Below, in pieces: positions 45,547 to 54,803 of a stretch of DNA of 64,000 nt. The stretch is from assembly GCA_026706485.1 (NCBI GenBank), contig JAPOYR010000004.1:124001-188000 (forward strand), in the 5' to 3' direction. The number at the start of each line of letters is the position of its first letter. Within the stretch, counting starts at the first letter, position 1. Below the pieces are notes generated by a model. The model saw only the letters and a list, made by a program, of their open reading frames with translations. It did not search any database and had not been told where the DNA came from. The DNA comes from Chloroflexota bacterium (lineage in GTDB: Bacteria; Chloroflexota; UBA11872). The position numbers and the translations under genes are program-made.

Positions 45547-47940
45547 ATGCCAGTTTCAGTGACGGCCACGCTGGCGCCGATGGTAAGCGCGGACACGCCC
45601 GCGCTGGCCATCGACGAGTTGCTGGAGCGGGTCGCCGCCTACACGCCCGCCGACGATCAGCCCGAGGCCGGCGAGCTCATCCGCCGCGCCTACGACGCCG
45701 CCGAGCGGGCGCACGCGCCGCAGAAACGGCTATCCGGCGAGCCCTACATCCAGCACGTGCTGGCGGTGGCCATGCTGGTGGCCGATCTGCACCTCGATGC
45801 CGACACCGTGGCCGCCGGCCTGCTGCACGACGCGGTCGAAGACACCAGCCTGAGCCTGGAGGTGATCAGGCGGCAGTTCGGGAGCGGGGTAGCGGAACTG
45901 GTCGATGGGGTGACCAAGCTGGAGCGCGTCACCGTGGCGAGCCTGGACGAGCAGCAGGCGCAAAACCTGCGCAAGGTGCTGCTGGCGATGGCGCGCGATG
46001 TGCGCGTGGTGCTGATCAAGCTCGCCGACCGCCTGCACAACGTGCGCACCGCCTGGGTGTATTCGGCCGAGAAGCGCGCCCGGTATGGGGAGGAAACACT
46101 CGAGATCTTCGCGCCCCTGGCCGGGCGCCTGGGAATCGAGGAATGGCGCTGGCAGTTGGAGGACTACGCGCTCAAGCTGCTGGACCCCGATCGCTACCGC
46201 GACCTGGCCCGCTGGCTGCTGGCCGAGCGGCGCGCGCGAGAGGCCGCCATCGCCGAGGTGCAGGAGCAACTGCGCGGCGGCCTGGACGACGCGGGCATCG
46301 ACGCCCACATCCAGAGCCGGGTCAAGCACATCTACAGCATCGAGCGAAAGATCCGGCGCAAGGGCGCCGACCGCGAGTCGATCTACGACATTCTGGCAAT
46401 CCGCGTGATCGTGAACTCGCAGCAGGACTGCTATGGCGCGCTGGGCGTGGTGCACGGGGCCTGGCGCCATATCCCGGTCGAGTTCGACGACTACATCTCG
46501 GCGCCCAAGGAAAACGGCTACCAGTCGCTGCACACCGCCGTGCTGGGGCCCGACGGCAAGCCGGTCGAAGTGCAGATCCGCACCCGCGAGATGCACCAAA
46601 ACGCGGAGTATGGCGTGGCGGCGCACTGGCGCTACAAGGAGGGCGGCCCGCTTGGGCCCGAGGCCTTCCTGGACAAGCTGGCCTGGATCCGGCAGATCCT
46701 GAGCTGGCAGGAGGACGGCGACTCGGCGGGGGCCTTTGTAGACGCCGTCAAGACCGATTTCTTCAGCGACACCGTGTTCGTCTTCACGCCCAAGGGCGAG
46801 GTCAAGGACTTTCCCATCGGCAGCACGCCGCTGGACTTTGCCTATCGCATCCACAGCGACGTGGGCCACTCCTGCATCGGGGCCAAGGTGAACCGCCGCC
46901 TGGTGCCGCTGGACCACGAGCTGGAAAACGGCGACGTGGTGGAGATCCTGACCAGCACCAGCAGCAAGGGGCCCAGCCGGGCGTGGCTGTCGCAGGTGCG
47001 CACGGCGCATGCCCGCGACAAGATTCGCCGCTGGTTCAAGCGGCACGAAAAGGCCGAGAACGTCGTCTCGGGCCGCGCGCTGCTCGACCGGGAGTTGCGG
47101 CGCGTGGGTCAGGGCGGGGTCGCGAACGTGCCGGACGCCGACCTGAAGGCGATTGCCACCTCGCTGGGGTACCTGGACGTCGAGAGCCTGCTGGCCGGCG
47201 TCGGCTACGGCGCCACCACGGTGCATCAGGTCGTGACGCGGCTGCGGCTCACCCCGGAGGTGGCGGAGCCGGAGCTGCCGGAAACGCTGGAGCCGGACGA
47301 GCGGCGCGAGGTGCAGCCGCTGGTCAACGTGCTGGGCGCGGGCAATCTGCTCACGCGGGTGGCGGCCTGCTGCCATCCGCTGCCCGGCGACGACATCGTG
47401 GGGTTCATCACCCGCGGCCACGGGGTCAGCATCCACCGCCGCAGCTGCGCCAACGTGCGCAACGTGTCCGAGCCCGAGCGCCTGGTGCCCGTGTCCTGGG
47501 CCGACCGGCTGGTCGAGACGGATACCGACCTGCCCGTCCGACTGGCGAGCTGTTGCACGCCGAGGCTCGGCCGACGCATCGAGGGCGTGGCCAAGAACGG
47601 CGCGGTGGAGGTGCACCGGCGCACGTGCCGCGAGCTGGCGGGCGAGACCGACGCGCGGGTGCCGGTGCGCTGGATCGAGGACGACTCGCAAAGCCTGCCG
47701 GTCAGCATCCGCGTGGTGGCGCACGACCGCGAAGGGCTGACGCACGACATCACCGGCATCATCCGCGAAGAAGGGCTCAACATCGCCACCATGTCGGTGC
47801 GCACCAACCGGCGGCACGAGGCCACCTTCCGGCTCACCGTCGCGCTGCGCAGCGTGGCCCAGCTGGCCCGGCTGCTGCGGCGCATCGAGACCGTCCGCAG
47901 CGTGGTCGCGGTCTCACGCGAGGGTGCGCGGGCGCGGTAG
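45547..47940 (+). CDS. bifunctional (p)ppGpp synthetase/hydrolase with doubled zinc-finger region
   Basis: Rel-type stringent-response enzyme of 797 residues. The hydrolase HD domain has LLHDAVEDTSLSLEV (His94, Asp95), so hydrolysis should work. The synthetase domain has RIKHIYSIERKIRRKG-type and YDDYISAPKENGYQSLHTAVLGPDGKPVEVQIRT blocks, and TGS is around residues 405-465 (FVFTPKGEVKDFPIGSTPLDFAY). The zinc-finger/RIS segment seems doubled: RVAACCHPLPGDDIVGFITR with IHRRSC, then RLASCCTPRLGRRIEGVAKN with VHRRTC. A C-terminal ACT domain ends the protein. It is some 60 residues longer than usual because of the second copy. Confidence 0.93.
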   Translation: MPVSVTATLAPMVSADTPALAIDELLERVAAYTPADDQPEAGELIRRAYDAAERAHAPQKRLSGEPYIQHVLAVAMLVADLHLDADTVAAGLLHDAVEDTSLSLEVIRRQFGSGVAELVDGVTKLERVTVASLDEQQAQNLRKVLLAMARDVRVVLIKLADRLHNVRTAWVYSAEKRARYGEETLEIFAPLAGRLGIEEWRWQLEDYALKLLDPDRYRDLARWLLAERRAREAAIAEVQEQLRGGLDDAGIDAHIQSRVKHIYSIERKIRRKGADRESIYDILAIRVIVNSQQDCYGALGVVHGAWRHIPVEFDDYISAPKENGYQSLHTAVLGPDGKPVEVQIRTREMHQNAEYGVAAHWRYKEGGPLGPEAFLDKLAWIRQILSWQEDGDSAGAFVDAVKTDFFSDTVFVFTPKGEVKDFPIGSTPLDFAYRIHSDVGHSCIGAKVNRRLVPLDHELENGDVVEILTSTSSKGPSRAWLSQVRTAHARDKIRRWFKRHEKAENVVSGRALLDRELRRVGQGGVANVPDADLKAIATSLGYLDVESLLAGVGYGATTVHQVVTRLRLTPEVAEPELPETLEPDERREVQPLVNVLGAGNLLTRVAACCHPLPGDDIVGFITRGHGVSIHRRSCANVRNVSEPERLVPVSWADRLVETDTDLPVRLASCCTPRLGRRIEGVAKNGAVEVHRRTCRELAGETDARVPVRWIEDDSQSLPVSIRVVAHDREGLTHDITGIIREEGLNIATMSVRTNRRHEATFRLTVALRSVAQLARLLRRIETVRSVVAVSREGARAR

Positions 47941-48055
47941 CCGCTACGACCCTGGCTCCCGGCAGTTGACGGGGCGACGAGGTATGGCCACGAGCGGGGC
48001 ACGGGGTACCGTGAGCCGAGTCCGGCGAGCGACGAACCACACCATTGGAGAAGTC

Positions 48056-48958
48056 ATGGCCGAGCAACTGGCGACCGCGACGTTGGGACGAACGGGCCTG
48101 GAAGTGACGCGCCTGGGATTCGGCGCGATGGAGATTCGCGGGGGGACGCGCGGGCGCCCCACCAGCGATGCCGAGGCGGAGGCCATCCTCGCGGCAGTGC
48201 TCGATGCCGGGATCACCTATATCGACACGTCCAACGACTACGGGCGGAGCGAGGAGCTGATCGGTCGGTTCATCTCCAACCGGCGGGACGAGTATTTCCT
48301 GGCCACCAAGTGCGGCTGCGTGGGACCCGCTGGCGGCCAGCACGTGTGGACGCGCGAGAACCTGATGCGCGGGCTGGAGCAGAGCCTGGAGCTGCTGCGC
48401 ACCGACTACGTCGACGTGATGCAACTGCACGGCGCGTCCGTCGAGGAATCGGAGCGCGAGGGCGTGGTGGACACGCTGAACGCCATGCGCGAGCAGGGCA
48501 AGGTGCGGCACATCGCGACGTCGACCTCGGTGCCGAACCTGCCGACGTTCATCGAGTGGGGGGCCTTCGATCTGTTTCAGATTCCCTATTCGGCGCTGAA
48601 CCGCGAGCACGAGGCGTGGATCAGCACGTCGGCTGAAGCTGGGATCGGGACCGTGATCCGCGGTGGCGTGCAAAAGGGCGAGCCCGGCGAAGGCGGCGGC
48701 CGGGCCGATGCCTGGGAGAAGTTCGAGCAGGCCGGACTGGACGAGTTGCGCGCCGAGGGCGAGAGCCGCACAGCCTTCATGCTGCGCTACACGCTGAGCC
48801 ACCCGGACGTGCACACGATCATCGTGGGCACGAAGAACCCGGACCACCTGCGGGAGAACCTGGAGACTGAGCGGCGCGGTCCCCTGGCCCCGGATGTCTA
48901 CGCCGAGGCCAAGCGCCGGCTGGACGCCATCGGCGAGGCGCCCGCGAGCGCGGGCTAG
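48056..48958 (+). CDS. aldo/keto reductase
   Basis: NADPH-dependent (beta/alpha)8 oxidoreductase of 300 residues. Catalytic residues are found in ITYIDTSNDYGRSEELIG (Asp and Tyr), FLATKCG (Lys) and VDVMQLHG (His). LGFGAMEIRG opens the barrel, and SHPDVHTIIVGTKNPDHLREN is the C-terminal NADP-binding block. The ATG at 48056 has GGAG nine bases upstream. Substrate unknown. Confidence 0.9.
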   Translation: MAEQLATATLGRTGLEVTRLGFGAMEIRGGTRGRPTSDAEAEAILAAVLDAGITYIDTSNDYGRSEELIGRFISNRRDEYFLATKCGCVGPAGGQHVWTRENLMRGLEQSLELLRTDYVDVMQLHGASVEESEREGVVDTLNAMREQGKVRHIATSTSVPNLPTFIEWGAFDLFQIPYSALNREHEAWISTSAEAGIGTVIRGGVQKGEPGEGGGRADAWEKFEQAGLDELRAEGESRTAFMLRYTLSHPDVHTIIVGTKNPDHLRENLETERRGPLAPDVYAEAKRRLDAIGEAPASAG

Positions 48959-49034
48959 GCAGCGCCAGACACGGTGGAGAGAGTCCTGGTGACTAAGGTG
49001 CTCCTTGTCGGCCGATCGATGGAGTGGTGAGCGA

Positions 49035-49991
49035 GTGGGAACCGGGGAAGGCTTCGCGGAGGCGCTGCGCGCCGGCGATGCCGCGGCTGTTAGAAGCTTT
49101 CCGAAGACCGACCTCCACGCGCACGGGTACATCAGCGCCCGCATCGAGAGCCTCGAACGACGGCTTGGCCACGCGCTGCTGAGACCCCCGCGCCGCATGA
49201 ACGGCCTGGGGGAGTTTCAGGAGTATCTGCGGTTGGCCATTGACCCCTACGTCGGCACAATCGAAGGTGCGGAGCTTGCCGCGGCAGTGGCCGTGGCCGA
49301 CGCCGTCGACGACGGCGTGTCGGTGTTCGAGATGAGCTTCGATATCTGGCCCGTGCCCCTCTATCCCGACGGCCTGCACGGATACATCCGCATTCTTCGA
49401 TTGCTGGACGAGCAATGCGCCGACCGCATTCAACTGCGGCCGGAACTCGGCTTCTCACGACGCTACGCATCCAACGCCGCGCTCATGGACCGTGCCGCCG
49501 AGGCCGTCGCGTCCGGGTTCTTTACCTCCATCGATCTCTACAGCACCGAGGACGCCTGCGCCCCCGAGGATGTGCAGCCGCTCTACGCGCAGGCGCGCGC
49601 CCAGGGAATGATGCTCAAGGCGCACGTGGGCGAGTTCGGCAGCGCCGAAGACGTCCGCCGGACGGTCGAGGTGTTGGACCTCAACGAGGTGCAGCACGGC
49701 ATTGCCGCCGCCGATTGCCCCGACGTCATGCGGTGGCTCGCGGACAGAGGCGTGCGGCTCAATGTCTGTCCGACCAGCAACGTGATGCTGGGCGTGGTGG
49801 CGGAGCTCTCGGAGCATCCGATCCGCCGGCTCCACGATCACGGCGTCGCGGTGACGGTGAACTCGGACGACCTCACGGTGTTTGGGCAAAGCGTCTCGGA
49901 CGAATACCTGAACCTATTCCGGGCTGGGGTGTTTACCGCTGAGGAGCTCGACGGTATTCGCGTGGCGGCGCTCGCCAGCCGCGGCAGCTAG
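49035..49991 (+). CDS. adenosine deaminase-like metal-dependent hydrolase
   Basis: Protein of 318 residues. The metal His pair is in KTDLHAHGYIS. Later blocks LKAHVGEFGS, VQHGIAAADCP, LNVCPTSNVMLGVV and VTVNSDDLTVFG follow the adenosine-deaminase order (zinc His, catalytic Glu, His, and Asp-Asp). The family hydrolyses adenosine, adenine or related aminopurines. The normal N-terminal HxHLxG reads HAHGYI, slightly off. The GTG at 49035 is chosen because GGAG precedes it; a TTG at 49005 is possible. Confidence 0.85.
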   Translation: MGTGEGFAEALRAGDAAAVRSFPKTDLHAHGYISARIESLERRLGHALLRPPRRMNGLGEFQEYLRLAIDPYVGTIEGAELAAAVAVADAVDDGVSVFEMSFDIWPVPLYPDGLHGYIRILRLLDEQCADRIQLRPELGFSRRYASNAALMDRAAEAVASGFFTSIDLYSTEDACAPEDVQPLYAQARAQGMMLKAHVGEFGSAEDVRRTVEVLDLNEVQHGIAAADCPDVMRWLADRGVRLNVCPTSNVMLGVVAELSEHPIRRLHDHGVAVTVNSDDLTVFGQSVSDEYLNLFRAGVFTAEELDGIRVAALASRGS

Positions 49992-50001
49992 ACGCGCCGA
50001 A

Positions 50002-50373
50002 CTACGGCTTGCATGCCGCTCGGTCGATACGCCGTAGAAGCCGGACGAGGAACCCTTTGAGTTCCGGGTCCTGCGTGAGGCAAAGGGCGTGATGCGCGCT
50101 GCTGGCGGCCTCCGTGTGAGCGCCGGTCTTGAACAAGCTGCTTGCCAGCCAGGCGTACGCCTCCGCCTCTAAACCCGGATCGATGCCGAGTGCGAGCGCG
50201 TTTCGGTAGTGGGGGATCGCCTGGGCTTCCCGACCGTTGTTGTCGTGGAAGAGGGCAAGGTTGTAGTGAGCCTGAGCCATCGCCTGCTTTGTCGTCGCCC
50301 GGTCCAGCGCGGCGGTCAGCGAACCGAGGCTCCGGCGCTTTCGCAACTGCTTCTCCACAGTCGGAGACTCCAC
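50002..50373 (-). CDS. small TPR-repeat protein
   Basis: Protein of 123 residues starting at GTG. MAQAHYNLALFHDNNGREAQAIPHYRNALALGI and LEAEAYAWLASSLFKTGAHTEAASSAHHALCL are two tetratricopeptide repeats with the usual small/large residue spacing. It likely mediates protein contacts. It is convergent with the deaminase gene, and no partner is identified. Confidence 0.75.
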   Translation of the reverse strand: MESPTVEKQLRKRRSLGSLTAALDRATTKQAMAQAHYNLALFHDNNGREAQAIPHYRNALALGIDPGLEAEAYAWLASSLFKTGAHTEAASSAHHALCLTQDPELKGFLVRLLRRIDRAACKP

Positions 50374-50507
50374 CCCTCGTCACATTATTCGAGAAGCAGC
50401 GCCCCGGCGCCCCAGGCTGCGGCTCACGCCGTCGCGGACCCGCGCTCCGGGCTGGCAATGCTGACCTAGACGCGAAGATGGCCTCGCTACCCGGCGCCGG
50501 GCGACGT

Positions 50508-51347
50508 TTAAGGGGCGGCCCGGGCCGACGCGTCCTCACCGTGCAGCCAGCGGAGGCCGCCGGGCCAGCCGCGCATGGACTGCTCCAGGATCGAGCGGGT
50601 GTAGGGGTTGAGCCCGCTGACCGTGAAGTCGTAGCGGTCGGCCTCCCACACGAAGTAGTTCACGATGGCCGCGCCCAGGAACTGCGCCGGCGAGCTGTAG
50701 CCTCCATGAAGCCGCCGGTGGGCGGCGATGAGGTCCGGGGCGCGCTTGAGCTCCCATGCCGATGCCGGAGCGCCGTCTCCGTGCCGGTAGACGACCCCGT
50801 TCACGACATCGACGCAGCCCCAGCGTCCGTGGCGCAGCACTTCGACGATCACATGACCGCTGTATGCCGCCGAGGTGTTGAAGAGGCACACCAACCTGGC
50901 CGGCAATCCGGCGACTTGGCATAGAACGCAGCCAACACGGGACAAATCGGTGCACCAGTCGGTGCCCCGCTCGACGATGGCCTCCTCGTGGCCGCCCAGC
51001 AGAAAATCGTCGAGACCCAGATCGTCGGCGGCCTCGGCAATGTCGGCGCACCACCGGACTATGCCGTCGACAATCTGCTCGGGGTCCGTGGCGCCGTCGG
51101 TCGCCGCGCGCAGGAAGCGCTCCAACTCGGGACGTGATCCGGGGCGATAGCGCGACGTGGTGGGCGTGTAGGACCCATAGAGGTAGTCGGCGGTCGCCGC
51201 GTGAAGCCGGATCATGCGTTGCGACAGCACCCGGTCGACCGATCCGGCGGCGTGGGCGTCGCCGGCCAGCATGACCCGGTAGGCCGGACCGAACTGGCCT
51301 TCGCCGACATGTTTGGCGATCTCAGGCGGTGTTTCGAGGGAGGGCAT
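50508..51347 (-). CDS. transglutaminase-like cysteine protease-fold protein
   Basis: Protein of 279 residues. GTDWCTDLSRVGCVLCQVAGLPARLVCLF holds the expected nucleophilic Cys of the transglutaminase core; SGHVIVEVLRHGRWGCVDVVNGVVY supplies the His and Asp. No signal peptide is seen. Bacterial members are usually peptidases or amidases; the substrate is unknown. Confidence 0.82.
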   Translation of the reverse strand: MPSLETPPEIAKHVGEGQFGPAYRVMLAGDAHAAGSVDRVLSQRMIRLHAATADYLYGSYTPTTSRYRPGSRPELERFLRAATDGATDPEQIVDGIVRWCADIAEAADDLGLDDFLLGGHEEAIVERGTDWCTDLSRVGCVLCQVAGLPARLVCLFNTSAAYSGHVIVEVLRHGRWGCVDVVNGVVYRHGDGAPASAWELKRAPDLIAAHRRLHGGYSSPAQFLGAAIVNYFVWEADRYDFTVSGLNPYTRSILEQSMRGWPGGLRWLHGEDASARAAP

Positions 51348-51393
51348 GGGTCGAGATTACCTGGCGCCGGTGTGCGGGCCGACGAAACCCGCG

Positions 51394-51849
51394 TCAGTCG
51401 CTCAGGTTTTTCCCACGCCCGCGCGCCACTGGCTCCAACCGGTCACCCACGATCCGGCGGTAGTAGCAGCTGTGGCGCGCTGCCCCGTCCTCCAGGGTGT
51501 GGCACACGCCGCCCTTGCGCAGCCGGACGAGATACAGCAGCGAGTTCTGTTCGCAATTCACGCGCACGTCGACGATGTCCAGCTGGTTGCCGGACGTTTC
51601 GCCCTTGACCCACAGGCGATCTCGCGAAAGGCTCCAGAACGCCGCCACGCCTTCGCGCAAGGTGTGGTCGAGGGCGGCCTTGTTCACGTGGGCCAGCACC
51701 AGCACGTCGTGGGAGTCGACATCCTGGGCCACGACGGGCAGCACCCCCTGGCCGCTGGCGGAGAAGAACCGCTCGAAATCGAGAGCGATGTCGCAGCATT
51801 CCTCCAGCTCCTCGGTGCTGTCGAGCTCGCGTGGGTGTTTCCAGGCCAT
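51394..51849 (-). CDS. hisI: phosphoribosyl-AMP cyclohydrolase
   Basis: HisI opens the adenine ring of phosphoribosyl-AMP in histidine synthesis. The product has 150 residues. The core VLPVVAQDVDSHDVLVLAHVN, WSLSRDRLWVKGETSGNQLDI, and zinc/magnesium-site Cys in DVRVNCEQNSLLY, GGVCHT and ARHSCYYRR are intact. An N-terminal extension of about 30 residues is longer than usual. The ATG at 51849 has GGAGG nine bases upstream. No other his gene is in the window. Confidence 0.9.
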   Translation of the reverse strand: MAWKHPRELDSTEELEECCDIALDFERFFSASGQGVLPVVAQDVDSHDVLVLAHVNKAALDHTLREGVAAFWSLSRDRLWVKGETSGNQLDIVDVRVNCEQNSLLYLVRLRKGGVCHTLEDGAARHSCYYRRIVGDRLEPVARGRGKNLSD

Positions 51850-51952
51850 GAGGATCCTCCGGTGAATCTGATTGTGCGAAGTCTGCCGCGAGCGGGGCTC
51901 ACTCCAGCGGGGCGGCGGGCGCCAATGCAACACCGCCAGGGTCTACGGAGAT

Positions 51953-52041
51953 TTGGAGCCTGGCCGCCCGCTCGTAGTATGCTTTGTCACCACCCCTATC
52001 GCTTCGCCGGTAGGGTCGAGACCGCCCGGAAGGGCGGTCTC
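51953..52041 (+). promoter_or_regulatory. promoter and structured leader of the NYN gene
   Basis: TTGGAG (51953-51958), a 16-base spacer and TAGTAT (51975-51980) form a good promoter. The predicted leader holds two hairpins: ACCCCTA...TAGGGT (about 51993-52016) and GAGACCGCCC-GGAA-GGGCGGTCTC (52018-52041), a perfect 10-base stem. It ends 22 bases before the TTG start. Confidence 0.5.
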
Positions 52042-52063
52042 TGTCTTTGTATGGGAGTCGAGA

Positions 52064-52693
52064 TTGGTCACTAACGTCTACATCGACGGCTTCAATCTCT
52101 ACTACCGCGCCCTGAAGGACACGCCTTTCAGGTGGCTCGACCTGCGAAAGCTGGCCGAGACGCTCTTTCCGCAAGAAGACATCCGCAGGGTCTGCTACTT
52201 CACGGCCCGTCTCAATGTTCGCCCCGGCAATCCCAATCAGCCCCGTCGCCAGCTCATCTACCTGAGAGCCCTGGCGACGCTGCCGGGCTTCTACGCCTAC
52301 TACGGCGTCTTCCGGTCCGGCGTCAAGCGTCGCCCTCTGGTGGAGCCGGTGGTGGGGCTACCGTCTCACGTTCTGGTAAGGGACTCGGAGGAGTAGGGGT
52401 CTGACGTGAACCTAGCTACCCGTCTCCTGGTGGACGGATTCAACGGCGAGTACGAGCAGGCGGTGGTCGTGTCCAACGATGCCGACTTCGCCGGGGCCAT
52501 GCGGTACGTGCGTGACGACCTGGGCCTTCGAGTCACGCTCGTCAATCCCGACCCCAAGACCAGCAGTCCGAGAGAGTTGGCGGACGCCGCCACCTACGTC
52601 AGGCGCCTCTGGAAGAGCCATCTGCGACGGAGCCAGTTTTCCGACACACTGAAGGATGAGGTAGGAAGCGTCACCAAGCCGGCGGGGTGGTGA
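52064..52693 (+). pseudogene. NYN-domain ribonuclease gene interrupted by an amber codon
   Basis: The LabA/DUF88-like NYN protein would have about 209 residues. TNVYIDGFNLYYRALKDTPF has the first catalytic Asp, and AVVVSNDADFAGAMRYVRDDLG the second acidic site. The two halves are in the same frame, separated only by TAG at 52394-52396, in SEE-stop-GSDVNLATRLL. Relatives usually have Lys there (EEKGSDVNLAT), so AAG to TAG is the likely change. A GTG at 52406 could restart the second half. It may be a pseudogene, a sequencing error, or readthrough. Confidence 0.8.
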
Positions 52694-52760
52694 CTCTCGG
52701 CGCTAGCAAACTGGAATTCATGCTTGTAGTGGCAAACAAGACCAATACCAGGGACGCACG

Positions 52761-54707
52761 ATGAATGCCGTCGTCACCGACACCCGCCGCACGCCCGGAG
52801 TCACGGTCCAGCCGGTGCCGATCGGGGCCGTGTGGATCGGGGACGGATTCTGGCGCGGCTGGCTGGACCGGCTCTACGACGTGACGCTGCCCACGCAGCA
52901 TGCGCAGTGCGAGGCCACCGGACGCCTGGACAACATCCGGCGCGTCTCGGGCCGCGTGGATGCGCCGTTTCGGGGGCGCTACTACGACGAGTCCGACGTT
53001 TACAAGTGGCTTGAGGCCGCCAGCTGGGCGCTGGCGGGCCGTGACGATCGGCGGCTGCGAGCGCAGGTGGACGCGCTGGTCGACGACATCGCCGCCGCCC
53101 AGCAGCCGGACGGCTACCTCCACACCTACTTCGCCCTGGAGCGGGCCGACCAGCGCTACACCGATCTCATCAACAAGCACGAGCTCTACTGCGCCGGGCA
53201 CCTGATCCAGGCGGGCATCGCCCACCACCGCGCGACCGGCGCGGCGACGCTGCTGGACGCGGCCGTGCGGCTGGCCGATCACATCCGCGCCGAGTTTGGT
53301 CCGGATGCCCGTGAAACGGCGGACGGCCATCCCGAGATCGAGCTGGCGCTGGTCGAGTTGGCGCGCGAAACCGGCCGGCACGTCTATGCCGAGCAGGCAC
53401 GATTCTTTCTTGAGCAGCGCGGTCGGCAGCCGCCGCGGCTGGGCGGATATCGCTATCTGCAGGACCACGAGCCGGCGGCCGAGCAACGGGAGATCGCGGG
53501 ACACGCCGTGCGGGCGGTCTACCTGGCGTGCGGGCTGGCCGACGCCGGATTGGAGCTCGAGGACGGCACGCTGTGGGAGGCGGCGGAGCGGCTCTGGCGC
53601 AGCGCCTACGAGACGAAGGTCTACGTCACCGGCGGTCTGGGCGCGCACTGGGCCGGCGAGTCGTTTGGCGACGCCTTCGACCTGCCCAACCGCAACTCGT
53701 ATGCGGAATCGTGCGCCGCCGTGGCCGGCGTGATGTGGAACTGGCGGCTGCTCGCCGGCACGGGCGAGGCGCGCTACGCCGACTGGGTGGAAACCACCCT
53801 CTACAACGGCATGCTGGCGGGGCTGTCGCTGGACGGTGCGCACTACTTCTATCCCAACCCGCTCAGCGCATCGGCGGGGCATGCCCGGGTGGAGTGGTTC
53901 GAGTGCGCCTGCTGCCCGCCCAACCTGGCGCGCCTGCTTGCCAGCCTGCCGGGCTACCTCTACGGCGTGTCCGAGCGCGCCCTGTGGGTGCACCAGTTCG
54001 TGGCGGGCCGGGTGGACGCCGATGTGCCGGGCGCGGGCCGGCTGTCGCTGGAGGTGGAGACTGACTACCCGTGGTCGGGCGAGATTCGGCTCGCCGTGCG
54101 CCAGGCGCCGGAGGGTCCGGTGGAGCTGCGGCTACGCGTGCCCGGGTGGTGCGACGCCGCCAGCCTTAAGGTAGTCCCCGCCGACTCCGATCCTGCTCCC
54201 TCTCCCCGTGAGGGAGAGGGTTGGGGTGAGGGGATGGCCCAGCAGGCCGTCGGGGAATACACCGCTCTGCGCCGCGTCTGGGCCCCAGGCGACCGGGTCA
54301 CGCTGCGGCTGCCCATGCCGCCGCGTCGCCTCGTGAGCGACCCGCGCGTGACGGCCAACGTCGGTCGCGTGGCCCTGGCCCGTGGACCCCTGGTCTATTG
54401 CGTCGAATCCCACGACCGCCCGGGATTGGAGCAGGACGCCTTCGCCCTGCCCGACGACGCGGCGGTCACCACCGGGCCGGTCGACGAGCGACTGCCGGGG
54501 ATGACGCTGCTGCACACGACCGCCGTCGCGTTGCCGGGGACTCCGGAGCGCGGTGCGCTCTATCAGTCAGTGTCGGGCGATAGCCGTGCGAACGGCGCGC
54601 CCAGGGGTCGGGCGCCCATCCGCGCGATTCCCTACTTCGCCTGGGCGAATCGGGGGCCGAGCACCATGGATGTGTGGCTGCGGCGGAGGGAGGCCGCTTC
54701 GGGCTAG
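52761..54707 (+). CDS. GH127-type glycoside hydrolase (beta-L-arabinofuranosidase family)
   Basis: Protein of 648 residues. The (alpha/alpha)6-barrel runs through about residue 410, with DVYKWLEAASWALAG, YCAGHLIQAGIAHH and RNSYAESCAAVAGVMWNW. The catalytic Cys and zinc cluster lie in WFECACCPPNLARLLAS. A C-terminal beta domain follows. GH127 enzymes cleave beta-L-arabinofuranose from plant and other glycans. No signal peptide is seen, so it probably acts inside the cell. Residues about 479-492 (DPAPSPREGEGWGEG) come from an in-frame palindromic repeat in the beta domain. Confidence 0.88.
   Translation: MNAVVTDTRRTPGVTVQPVPIGAVWIGDGFWRGWLDRLYDVTLPTQHAQCEATGRLDNIRRVSGRVDAPFRGRYYDESDVYKWLEAASWALAGRDDRRLRAQVDALVDDIAAAQQPDGYLHTYFALERADQRYTDLINKHELYCAGHLIQAGIAHHRATGAATLLDAAVRLADHIRAEFGPDARETADGHPEIELALVELARETGRHVYAEQARFFLEQRGRQPPRLGGYRYLQDHEPAAEQREIAGHAVRAVYLACGLADAGLELEDGTLWEAAERLWRSAYETKVYVTGGLGAHWAGESFGDAFDLPNRNSYAESCAAVAGVMWNWRLLAGTGEARYADWVETTLYNGMLAGLSLDGAHYFYPNPLSASAGHARVEWFECACCPPNLARLLASLPGYLYGVSERALWVHQFVAGRVDADVPGAGRLSLEVETDYPWSGEIRLAVRQAPEGPVELRLRVPGWCDAASLKVVPADSDPAPSPREGEGWGEGMAQQAVGEYTALRRVWAPGDRVTLRLPMPPRRLVSDPRVTANVGRVALARGPLVYCVESHDRPGLEQDAFALPDDAAVTTGPVDERLPGMTLLHTTAVALPGTPERGALYQSVSGDSRANGAPRGRAPIRAIPYFAWANRGPSTMDVWLRRREAASG
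54197..54233. repeat. palindromic repeat inside the GH127 gene
   Basis: CCCTCTCCCC-GTGA-GGGAGAGGG with GGGGTGAGGGG matches the CCCTCACCC family in inverse orientation. It keeps the host reading frame and encodes about 13 added residues. Confidence 0.75.
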
Positions 54708-54803
54708 GGATTGGCCCGCGAGCTCAATGGTCGAGGCGGAAACTCGGGCCGGGCGCCATTGGAAGTCATGGCAGCCGGCGGCGTCCGGTGGCATGCTGCG
54801 GCG

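Noticed and set aside
45730-47817. Minus-strand reading frame of nearly 700 codons opposite the (p)ppGpp enzyme
   Set aside because: Exact shadow of a gene with four recognised domains; no motifs.
52394-52396. Recoded TAG as pyrrolysine or selenocysteine
   Set aside because: Selenocysteine uses TGA, and there is no sign of pyrrolysine genes; a simple AAG to TAG change explains it.
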